NCBI RefSeq assembly: GCF_001547935.1
Contig: NZ_AP014635.1
Span: forward strand, 1,736,001 to 1,800,000
Direction of reading: 5' to 3'
Source: Vibrio tritonius
GTDB lineage: Bacteria > Pseudomonadota > Gammaproteobacteria > Enterobacterales > Vibrionaceae
Length of the DNA: 64,000 nt
The notes under the pieces were generated by a model. That model searched no databases, was not told where the DNA came from, and saw only the letters and a program-made list of their open reading frames with translations. The translations under genes were made by a program, and so were the position numbers. Shown here in pieces: positions 53,755-63,400 of the stretch (the first letter of the stretch is position 1; each line of letters opens with the position of its first letter).

Positions 53755-56700
53755 TCAATACTTAATATGAATCAGTTCCATTAATTGATGAACATGGTTT
53801 TTCTTTAACAACTGCATATGATTCACAGCTGAATGCGCCACCTCTAATTTGGGTAAATGTTTTAACCAGAGTGTTTGCTCAGAACCAAGCTTGGTTGAAT
53901 TCAATTGTGCCTCACTCGTTTGGCTCGAGAGTAGCAGCTTAATCGGAGCAGCTGGCCACTGTTCAGGTTGATAACCAGTTCGCAAGTTAGCAGCGAACAC
54001 ACGCACTATCCCAGCAAATTGTGCTGGCGTAGTGTTGGCAGGCAACACACCTTTACTTACCAACTGTTGATACACTTTTTCGATCCGCATCGCAGGTTCT
54101 AAGGTTTCTAAGATCTCCCAAGTCATCGGCAGTGAAACCCCGTGCATCTCCATTAACCCCGCCAAATAGGCGATCACTTCTAGGTCGGTATATTCCCGTT
54201 GCACGGCCTGTGGTGGCTGAGTATCCGCCATCACCAATTCAACTACCTCAACGCCCTTGGCTTCCAACAGTTGCGTTAATTCGAGCGCAACCCATCCCCC
54301 AAAAGAGTGACCAATAATATGAACTTTGCGCCCTAGCGTTTTCTCTCCAATTCCTTGGTCTTTCACTAACAATGGCAAAATGGCGTTAAGGTAACAGTGA
54401 GCTGCTGCTTGCACTTGCGTGTGTGCTGGCAAATCGCCCCATAATCCCCGCGGCTGTAATCCATACACCGACATGGCGTTATCCATTTGCTCCACCAGAT
54501 CAATAAAAGCAAATACATTGTCGCCACCACCAGGAATACAAATGGCAATATCGCCATCACGCGTCCCCGTTTGCAATGGAATCAATGGGTCATAATGGGG
54601 TAATCCTGTCACAACAGGCCCATCCAACAAATCACGGTTTAACTGCTCGGCAACTTGATTTGGCGTGATATAAGCCGCGTTCGCGCTACCGATCGTCAAT
54701 GCCAATTCTGTTACGGCATAATAGTGTTCCCAACCGAGAGTACTGTCAGTGGCTCGCGAAACAAACAGATTTAACGAGAGAGGTAAACGATGAATCTGAT
54801 ATTCATGCTCAATCCAAGCCTGCCCGGTATGAGCATTCAGTAATGGCACCACAGAAACTGGTGAATGTTCGCTAAGACGCAATTGCTGTGCTTGAGTTGT
54901 CGCGGCCCAACAATCAATCAGACCTAAGTAACGAACCTCTTGATCCACCCCCATCAGCTGTGTTGCCACTTCATAAGCAATCATTCCTGCTGCACCGCGG
55001 CCAATCAATTGATATGGCCCTTGGGGCTGGCACTGACGAATTGCGAGAACGTAGTACTCAGCCAGTTTTTGCAACGTATTCAGTTGGGGCAAAACTTGCT
55101 CACCACAACGCAAGCGATAAACCGGAACGCGCGGGTCAAGGGCGATACTCAATTGCTCAAGCCAAGCCTGATTTTCATCATCATCACCGAAATAAAATAG
55201 CGGCGTTTGCGTGCCATTTTCACGCATGGGCAAAACCAATTGAGTGAGGTAATCGGGGTGACGATAGCGCTCATGTAAGGCAAGTAATGGCTCTGCTGCC
55301 TGTTCAGCGCGCAATCGATGCTGAAGAATGTCTTTTTGTAACGGAGTCAACTCATTGTGCTGGGATGGCTCCAGAACGTCTGGTTGATCGGTATCAAGGC
55401 CCTCAATGACCGTCGGATCTAGCACAGAATTATTCACCTGCGTGGCCAATTGCGCCAACGTTGGGTGAGTAAACAGTGCCTTAATCGACAACTCATCACC
55501 ATGCTGGCGCAGTTGGTCAATCAATTGCACCGCCAGCAGTGAGTGCCCACCTAATTCAAAGAAGTTGTCTTGACGACCAACCCGGTTTACGCCCAGTAAG
55601 TGTTGCCAAATCTGCGCCATGCGCAGCTCAACCTCACCCTGTGGCGCTTCATATTCACGCTGAATAAACGCCCCTTCAGTCGGTTTAGGCAGAGCGCGAT
55701 AATCGACTTTTCCGTTCGCGGTCAGCGGCATCTGCGCCAATTCAACATAAGCCGAAGGCATCATGTAACTCGGTAGTTTTTGTGCCAGCTCTTGATGGAG
55801 AGCATTAGGTGTTGGCGTCGACTCGATAGCTTGATTAACGGTAAAATAAGCAATAATACGCTGATCTTGAGCTTCTTTTTCTACCGTGACCACGGCAAGC
55901 TCAACGCCTTGACAGGCTTGTACACTATGAGCAATCTCGCCAAGTTCAATTCGAAAACCGCGGATTTTCACTTGGCTATCATTGCGACCACGATATTCCA
56001 GCGTGCCATCAGGGCACCAACGCGCTAAGTCACCGGTACGATACATGCGCGCGTAAGGCAAATCAGCAAACGGATCAGGCAGGAATCGACTGGCGGTCTG
56101 CTCTGGCAAATTAACATAGCCACGCGCAACACCAGCACCACCAATATAGATTTCGCCGGTCACACCACAAGGTACACGTTTGTGTTGCTCATCTAACACA
56201 TAGATGCGACTGTTAGCGATAGGTGCCCCAATATGCAAAATATCCGCATTGGTCATGGCACCTGATGTCGTCACCACTGTGGTTTCGGTCGGACCATAGT
56301 TGTTCACCAGTTCGTAATGGGCCTCGGGCGGCGCATTGCGTGTCAACTTATCGCCCCCCACCAGTAAAGTTTTCAACGTGGCTGGTGCGACATTCTGCGC
56401 AAACGCCAGTTCAGCAATCGGAGTGGGCAAAAAGCTCAATTGAACCGGTTGATTCACCCACCAATTCAATAGTTGTTGCGGGTCGCGCGTTACCTCAAGT
56501 TTGGGCGCACAAAGCTCACCGCCAACACAAAGCGCAGGCCACACTTCCCAAACCGTCGCATCAAACCCCATACCAGCCACGCTCGACACTACGCTTGCAG
56601 AGGTCACCGCGAATGCTTGGTTATGCCAATGAACCAAGTTGGTTAAGGTGCAGTGTTCCACCATCACCCCTTTCGGTTTACCCGTCGAACCCGAGGTGTA

Positions 56701-58554
56701 AATGATGTAGGCGAGATGATTAGCTTCATACTGTTCATGGCTTGGGTTTTCTTCACTGCCAAACATCCATAACACTTCATCATCGGACATGTGCAGCACT
56801 TCAACCGGGCTTTGCTGCTCTTCAAAGGACACCACGCCATCAGAGAGTAAAAACTGCGGCGCACAATCTTGCATAATGTAGTCGATGCGTTCCATTGGAT
56901 AGGCAGGGTCAATCGGCACATACGCGCCGCCCGCCTTCCACACTGCAACCATGGCAATCAGCCAATCCCAACTGCGATCACAACACACAGCCACTTTCAC
57001 TTCAGGGCCTACGCCCCGTTCACGCAAATAGTGCGCCAATTGGTTAGCTCGTCGATTGAGCGCATCGTAAGTGAGCTGCCCTTCTTCAACGGAAAGTGCG
57101 ATGGCGTGGGGCGTTTGCTCAACTTGTTGTTCAAAAAGACGAAACACCGGCTGATGCGGACCAAAATCTTGCACAGTGTCATTCCAGCGCTGCCATTGAG
57201 CTAAGTCTTCGCGCATCATAATCGGGTAGTCGGCTAAACTTGATTGCTGCGATACTTTGGTCACTGCGGTGTAAAAATGCATTAAGCGCTGAAAGTGTCC
57301 ATCCAGAGTCGCATCATCATAAAGCGTGCGATTAGCATCGATGCACAGCTCTAATCCGTGCTCTGCGCCGCGGTCACAGACGTTGATTGACAAGTCATCG
57401 AGAGGCCCCAATGAGACGTTGTTGGCTTGCACAGGCAAACCAGCAAAGGTCATGTCGTATTCAAACGGCAAAATATTAATATGAGTGAGCACTAAGGCGT
57501 CGTCGACCTTAGTTAATCCTAACTCCTGACTAAGCTCTTCCCCACGATAATTTTGGTGACGCACCATACTTAAAACACGCCCCTGAACTTGCTCCACTAA
57601 ATCAGCTAAAGTTCCATTAGGATCAATCGCTAAGCGCAGCGGTAGCACATTCGACATCATTCCTGCATAACGGCGGGCGACTTTGCTACTGCGCCCTGTC
57701 ATTGGACACCCTACCAGTAGATCTTGCTCACCCGTTATGCGATACAAAAACAGCGCAGTCAAGGCGATAAGCAGTTGTGGCAGAGGCGTACCAAGGTCAG
57801 CGGCTAAGCGGCGCAATGCTTGATGTGTTTCTTCAGGCAAGTATGATTGACGGCGAACAATGCCCGTGCACACTGCACGGCGTTCACACAAACTCAGTGG
57901 TGTCGGCATTCCCGCCATCTGATCGAGCCAATATTGACGATCTTTCTGGTAGGCATTACTAGCACGATAACGTTCTTCGCTCTCTAACACTTTGCTGAGC
58001 GAGGTAAAATCACATTCAGGAATAGGCTCATCAGCCATCATGGCACTGTATACCTGTGCTACGCGAGATGAGAGTAATTGAGCGCCAAAACCATCAATAA
58101 TCAAATGATGGGCACAGGCGAAATACCAAAAACAGGTTGGACTTAATTTCAACACCGCGAGAGAAAACAGGCGGTCGTAATCCCAATCCCATGCACTCTG
58201 GCTTTCATTCTCCACCCAATCGCGGGCCATTTGCTGCGGATCGGCGGCCTCACTGCAATCAATGACTGGAATAACGTAGGGCTGATGAACGACCGTCTGC
58301 TGTAACGGCCCCATTTTGCCTGTGTAAAAAATACGTTGGAAAGATTCGGTTTCTTTGAGCGTGTGTTGAAAAGCATTGAGAAGAACCGATACCTCGACTT
58401 CTCCATCAATTTGCAAATATTCGGTGATTTTAAACACTTTGGGATTGGCGTCTAAATTCAATTGCTGAGCAAACCACATTCCCTGTTGAGCAGAAGACAA
58501 TGGCATAGCTAACGTCTCATCACGTAATAGTGACAAACGGTGTTGTTTTTCCAT
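53755..58554 (-). CDS. NRPS 2: C-A(Leu)-T-TE*-TE
   Basis: 1599 residues. Condensation domain (MPLSSAQQGMWFAQQ, HHLIIDGFG near 152), adenylation (YTSGSTGKPKG near 621), carrier (FFELGGHSLLAVQ near 1004). Then come two thioesterase-like domains. In the first, the nucleophile motif reads GRGAAG in place of GxSxG (near 1188) and the catalytic His is Asn (SANAAYITPNQV), so it is probably dead and partly shortened. The second has GHSFGG (near 1416), CIPGGGDNVFAF and a final His (SAVNHMQLL), so it looks active. The hand-read code is DAWFLGNVVK, that is leucine. The condensation domain resembles EntF/first domain of NRPS 3. It follows the exporter gene by 145 bases. Confidence 0.92.
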   Translation of the reverse strand: MEKQHRLSLLRDETLAMPLSSAQQGMWFAQQLNLDANPKVFKITEYLQIDGEVEVSVLLNAFQHTLKETESFQRIFYTGKMGPLQQTVVHQPYVIPVIDCSEAADPQQMARDWVENESQSAWDWDYDRLFSLAVLKLSPTCFWYFACAHHLIIDGFGAQLLSSRVAQVYSAMMADEPIPECDFTSLSKVLESEERYRASNAYQKDRQYWLDQMAGMPTPLSLCERRAVCTGIVRRQSYLPEETHQALRRLAADLGTPLPQLLIALTALFLYRITGEQDLLVGCPMTGRSSKVARRYAGMMSNVLPLRLAIDPNGTLADLVEQVQGRVLSMVRHQNYRGEELSQELGLTKVDDALVLTHINILPFEYDMTFAGLPVQANNVSLGPLDDLSINVCDRGAEHGLELCIDANRTLYDDATLDGHFQRLMHFYTAVTKVSQQSSLADYPIMMREDLAQWQRWNDTVQDFGPHQPVFRLFEQQVEQTPHAIALSVEEGQLTYDALNRRANQLAHYLRERGVGPEVKVAVCCDRSWDWLIAMVAVWKAGGAYVPIDPAYPMERIDYIMQDCAPQFLLSDGVVSFEEQQSPVEVLHMSDDEVLWMFGSEENPSHEQYEANHLAYIIYTSGSTGKPKGVMVEHCTLTNLVHWHNQAFAVTSASVVSSVAGMGFDATVWEVWPALCVGGELCAPKLEVTRDPQQLLNWWVNQPVQLSFLPTPIAELAFAQNVAPATLKTLLVGGDKLTRNAPPEAHYELVNNYGPTETTVVTTSGAMTNADILHIGAPIANSRIYVLDEQHKRVPCGVTGEIYIGGAGVARGYVNLPEQTASRFLPDPFADLPYARMYRTGDLARWCPDGTLEYRGRNDSQVKIRGFRIELGEIAHSVQACQGVELAVVTVEKEAQDQRIIAYFTVNQAIESTPTPNALHQELAQKLPSYMMPSAYVELAQMPLTANGKVDYRALPKPTEGAFIQREYEAPQGEVELRMAQIWQHLLGVNRVGRQDNFFELGGHSLLAVQLIDQLRQHGDELSIKALFTHPTLAQLATQVNNSVLDPTVIEGLDTDQPDVLEPSQHNELTPLQKDILQHRLRAEQAAEPLLALHERYRHPDYLTQLVLPMRENGTQTPLFYFGDDDENQAWLEQLSIALDPRVPVYRLRCGEQVLPQLNTLQKLAEYYVLAIRQCQPQGPYQLIGRGAAGMIAYEVATQLMGVDQEVRYLGLIDCWAATTQAQQLRLSEHSPVSVVPLLNAHTGQAWIEHEYQIHRLPLSLNLFVSRATDSTLGWEHYYAVTELALTIGSANAAYITPNQVAEQLNRDLLDGPVVTGLPHYDPLIPLQTGTRDGDIAICIPGGGDNVFAFIDLVEQMDNAMSVYGLQPRGLWGDLPAHTQVQAAAHCYLNAILPLLVKDQGIGEKTLGRKVHIIGHSFGGWVALELTQLLEAKGVEVVELVMADTQPPQAVQREYTDLEVIAYLAGLMEMHGVSLPMTWEILETLEPAMRIEKVYQQLVSKGVLPANTTPAQFAGIVRVFAANLRTGYQPEQWPAAPIKLLLSSQTSEAQLNSTKLGSEQTLWLKHLPKLEVAHSAVNHMQLLKKNHVHQLMELIHIKY

Positions 58555-58649
58555 ATTTAATAACCCGCATTTTACAAATTATAATGGGCCTTTTTGTATG
58601 AAACAAAAAGACAAACAATCAAAGCCTAAACGTTACTTTCAAGTGATGT

Positions 58650-58673
58650 GGATAACCAAATATTTGGTTATCC
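58650..58673. repeat. 24-bp perfect palindrome before NRPS 2
   Basis: GGATAACCAAATATTTGGTTATCC is self-complementary over its full length and lies between the exporter stop and the NRPS 2 start. On the given strand it is followed by a T-rich stretch, but no rightward gene needs a terminator. It may be an operator or a mRNA stem. Confidence 0.5.
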
Positions 58674-58699
58674 ATTATTGTTATTTTATTTACATTTAT

Positions 58700-60379
58700 T
58701 TACGAAAATATTGGGTCAAAATTAACTTTACTTTCTGACAAACGAATATCCTCAACCAAATGGCCACTTTCGAAGCGCAATAGCTGATCAGCTAATTCAA
58801 AATATTTATCATCGTGTGTAATTACTAATACAAGTTTATTTTGACGTTTTAATTGCGGAATAATTTCAGTATAAAAAAGCTCTCTATATCTTGGGTCTTG
58901 GTCTGCTGCCCATTCGTCATATAAACAAATCGGACAATCTTCAATATACGACATAACTAACGCCAAGCGTTTCTTCTGGCCTTGAGACAAAGCCGTCGAT
59001 GAGAAACACCCGTGATACGTAGAAACCTTATTATCCATCTCTAACTGTTGTAGAAACGGCACAATATCTTCGTCTTTTGCCAATTCACCATTTGGTGCAA
59101 GCACATGATTAAAAAGATGAAAATCTGAAAATATTGCTGAACATAATCCTTGATAACTCTGCAGTTCATCCACCTGACGTATTGGCTTATCATCCAAACT
59201 AATCGTACCGCTGGTGGCTTGATACAAGCCGAGCAGTAATTTAGCGAATGTGGATTTTCCACTGCCATTACCGCCAGTTAAATACACTGCTTCACCCCGT
59301 TTAAGTTGAGTTGTAATAGGCCCGACAGAAAAATGATAATCATCAAGACCGCTATTTTCATACTCAAAACAAAGTTGGCTTATTTTAATTTCATTCCACT
59401 GTTTTATATCAACTGTATTTGCATCATTCTGGATACGTATCGCAAAATTAGATGAATTATTTAAATCCAGATTTTCGATATTGCGATAAGAAGCAGAGAA
59501 ATCACTCATTTGATTTAAAGATCCGACCACACTCTCCAGAGGATTAATCATATATAATATGGTTAATACAAAGCTAACTATCGTATTGAGTGATATTTCT
59601 GACCAATAATTAGCCGCCCCAAAGACAATCACACCAATCACAAAGAACACTAACGTTGATGCCATGCTATTTAACATCGTAAACAGCACTGAGACTTTAA
59701 TACTGCGCTCTTTAATATCGGCGAAATTACGTAGCAAAATACTTTGGTAAACAAATTTGCGCCGTTTGGCATTAATGCTGAGTTCCTTCGCGCCATTAAC
59801 AAGCGTCGTTAAACCATCAAACAGTTCATCTTCATGACCACGTAAGATACGGTAGTGGCGCAAACCGATTCCCAAGAACAGGCGAGCCAGTAACACAATG
59901 GCCGTGATCAGCACAAACACCACACTAAACAGTTGCCAAGAAAGAAAGACCAAATAGCCAAGACAAAGCAACACAGTAACAAAACTGTAGATGAAGCCCG
60001 GCATGATCAGCAGCCCATCAGAAAGCTTAGCTGCATCGGTTTTCATCGCGGCAAGGATACGATGTCCACCAAGGCGTTCTATGGTCGCATATTGAGTACA
60101 GAGTAAGCGTCTAGCTAACTCATCACGAAACTCATACACCACTTGAGCGCTCAATTTCGCCAGCAAGTAACGCGAACCCAACCCAAACAGCAGCACGCCC
60201 AGTACCGCAGAAACAAACAGAGCAAAATCATTCCAGTTGATGTGATGAGATTCACTGAGCGCCGCAAGCTGAGTAGTAATAATCTTCAACATCCCTAGGC
60301 CCGCTAACGCGCCCAAAATGCTGAAAAACGTTGCCGTTAAAATCGGCCATTTAAAACGTAATAAAATGGATTTAAACAT
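58700..60379 (-). CDS. Cyclic-peptide/siderophore ABC exporter (PvdE/SyrD type)
   Basis: A 559-residue fused exporter: six membrane segments in residues 1-300, then the nucleotide-binding domain. Walker A is GGNGSGKST (near 373), the signature LSQGQ, and Walker B CLYDEWAADQDP, the last typical for the PvdE/SyrD cyclic-peptide export family. It should move the NRPS product or its precursor out of the cytosol. The AGGTTAAAG ribosome site supports the start. It lies between NRPS 1 and NRPS 2, read in the same direction, with only 89 bases to the NRPS 1 stop. Confidence 0.93.
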   Translation of the reverse strand: MFKSILLRFKWPILTATFFSILGALAGLGMLKIITTQLAALSESHHINWNDFALFVSAVLGVLLFGLGSRYLLAKLSAQVVYEFRDELARRLLCTQYATIERLGGHRILAAMKTDAAKLSDGLLIMPGFIYSFVTVLLCLGYLVFLSWQLFSVVFVLITAIVLLARLFLGIGLRHYRILRGHEDELFDGLTTLVNGAKELSINAKRRKFVYQSILLRNFADIKERSIKVSVLFTMLNSMASTLVFFVIGVIVFGAANYWSEISLNTIVSFVLTILYMINPLESVVGSLNQMSDFSASYRNIENLDLNNSSNFAIRIQNDANTVDIKQWNEIKISQLCFEYENSGLDDYHFSVGPITTQLKRGEAVYLTGGNGSGKSTFAKLLLGLYQATSGTISLDDKPIRQVDELQSYQGLCSAIFSDFHLFNHVLAPNGELAKDEDIVPFLQQLEMDNKVSTYHGCFSSTALSQGQKKRLALVMSYIEDCPICLYDEWAADQDPRYRELFYTEIIPQLKRQNKLVLVITHDDKYFELADQLLRFESGHLVEDIRLSESKVNFDPIFS

Positions 60380-60435
60380 CTTTAACCTCGGTGTTTATCC
60401 ATAAGGTGCCATAAGGCAACCTCAATGATGGCAAC

Positions 60436-60457
60436 GCTGCCCAGCACGCTGGGCAGC
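60436..60457 (-). repeat. GC-rich hairpin between NRPS 1 and exporter
   Basis: GCTGCCCAGC / GCTGGGCAGC with a two-base centre. It has no T-run, so it may protect or separate message ends rather than stop transcription. Confidence 0.55.
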
Positions 60458-60468
60458 CATAAGCTCGC

Positions 60469-63400
60469 CTATAACGCAATCAGCTGAGCAAGTTGTTGAA
60501 CGTAAGGCGCTTTTAACAAACGCACATGATTAGCAAGCGACTGTTCTATCTGAATAGTTGGGTGCCAAGTGAACCAACCCTGATGTTGTCCTTCGGTCGC
60601 TTCTTGAGAAAGCAGTAGCCCTATAGGTGCTTGGGGCTGACGTTCAGGCCAATAACTGGTACGAATATTGGTTGCAAAAACGCGGAATATCCCCTCTAAA
60701 TGCTCAATTCTTGAGGTCGTAGGCATAACACGCTGAGCGATCAAACTCTGATGTACTCGGCGTAAACGCTCACGAAACGACAGTGACTCCAAAATTTCTG
60801 CCGACAAATGCAGTTCAACGCCCTGCATCTCAAACAGAGAAACCAATTTCATCATCGCCGCCACATCGGTGTACTCTTGCTGCTTCGGATTGGGTACGCG
60901 AGAATCTGCAATGGTCAGCGACGCAACAGCAATGCCCATCGCCTCTAACTGATTGACCAGTTCTAATGCCACCCAGCCACCAAACGAGTGACCCACGATA
61001 TGCAGCGGTTGATCGCTAAGATGTTTTTGTAACGCGTGACAGTAGAATCTAGCGGCGGCTTCCACTGAGGCATGCGGAGCTTCTTTGCCCCACAAACCGC
61101 GCGGTTGCAGACCATAGATACTCACGTCATCGCCTAATTGTTGTGCTAAGTCCATAAAACTAAACACATTATCGCCAGCGCCTGGAATACAGAACACCTG
61201 AGCGCAATCGCCTTTACCGAGTTGCAATTTCACCACCGGATCATAGGTGTGATTCGACTGCGCATCTTTGTGATTGGCACGAGCCTGTATGGCTTGGCTA
61301 ATCGCAGCACCAGTGGTTGCGACATAAGGCTCAGAAATGAGCAATTGGTGTTCTCCAGCTAATGGCATGACGCGAATTGCATCGCTAGGCAGTACCTGAT
61401 CCCACGCCAGATAAGGATCGTGCAATCCTTGCTCTTCAACGGGGCGTTGCTGGGCAACAAATAGGTCGAGAACCACAGGTAAACTTGGTGCCTGATAATC
61501 TGCATGGAGCAAATCTCTTCGATGAATCAGCCAGTTATAATAATATTCTGCATTCCAATCCGCCGGTAAGATACCCATTTTTTGTGCCAGACAGAAATGG
61601 TCCTGCCATCGTTCACTTTCCGTCAGTAGCACACGAATGTCCTCGTCGCAGACTCCTGAATAAGTGCCGTTAACCACTTGATATTCGACAATCTCACGAC
61701 TCATAAAGGCGATTTCTTGCTCAATATCGGCAAAGCGCATGCCTTGGTGATGATCTCGTTCAAACTGCGGCGCTATCGCCCAGCGGTCGATGATGCCCAA
61801 AAATTCAATCTGCTCATCTTGACCAATCAATTGAGCGGCAATTTCGTACGCCATGGTGCCGCCAAATGACCAACCCACTAGGCGATAGGGACCATGGGGC
61901 TGAGCTTGACGAATCGCGCGAACATAATGCTCTGCCACTTTTTGCACGGTTTTTAGCGACGGCTTGCGGCGATCTGGCGCGACCAGACCATAGACAGGGA
62001 TCTGCTCATCAATATGAGCCGTTAGCAGCGGGCCATAGAGGGTTTCACCACTCGCTTCCGGCACGATAAACAGCGGAGTCTCATTGCCAGTATCACGAAA
62101 TGCGATGGTTAAACGATCGCTACCCGCTGGGTTTTGGCTCGCTTGCTCTTGATGAGCCAGTCTCTGTGCTAATTCACTCATCACTGGCGTGCTAAACAAG
62201 GTCGCTAAATCGAGATTTAGCCCGCGCTGTTGCAACTGATTGACCAGTTTTACCGCCAATAAAGAGTGCCCGCCCAGTTCAAAGAAATTGTCGAAACGCC
62301 CCACCTGCGCAATGCCCAATAGCTCTTGCCACACAAGTGCTAGCATCAATTCCATCTCGGTTTGCGCTGCCACAAATTGCTGACGCACAAACGCCTCTTC
62401 CGCTGGCTCTGGCAACGCTTTGCGATCCATTTTGCCGTTTGGCGTCAGTGGAATCGTCTCAATTTGCATCAGTGCCGCTGGCACCATGTACTCTGGCAAA
62501 CGCTCGCCCATCTGCGCTTTAATCGCTTCAATTGAAAGCACTTGCTCAGCAGTAAAGTAACCCACCAGCTGCTTGTTGGCACTGGTTCCACGAGCAATCA
62601 CGACCGCTTCGAGCACATCCGCGCATCCTTTCAAGGCAGACGAAATTTCGCCCAGTTCAACACGGAAGCCGCGGATTTTCACTTGGTCATCGTTACGCCC
62701 TTGATACTCAATGGTGCCATCCGCCAGCCAGCGTCCAACGTCACCGGTTTTGTACATGGTGGCATTAGGATCTGTAACAAACGGGTCACGCACAAAACGC
62801 TCAGCGGTTAAGTCGTCACGGTTCAGGTAGCCACGCGCCACTTGCACGCCGCCGATAAAGATTTCACCTGCTACGCCCAGAGGCGCTGGTTGACCCTGGC
62901 TATCAAGAACATACATTCGCGTATTAGCAACCGATGAACCGATAGAGACTCTATCGCCGACTAAATCCCGCGGACAATGCCATTGGGTTACATCGACTGC
63001 CGCTTCGGTTGGGCCGTAAAGGTTATGCAGCTCAACATGAGGCAGTGTTTGGTAGGTGCGGCGAATGGTTTCAGCGGGAAGCGCTTCACCACTACAGAAC
63101 ATCAAACGCAGGCTTGGACAACGTGATTGTTCCGTGCCTTCCAAGAACATCTGCAGCATCGGTGGTACAAAGTGCAAAATCGACACATGACGACGTTCAA
63201 TCAACTCACGCAGATAGCTTGGGTCTTTGTGACCTTCCGGTTTGGCCATCACTAACGTAGCTCCAACCCACAGCGGTGCGAAGAATTCCCACACCGACAC
63301 ATCAAAGCTAAATGGGGTTTTCTGTAAAATCACGTCATCACGGTTAAAGCCGTAGTCATCCACCATCCAGCTTAAACGGTTCACCACGCCGCGATGCTCG

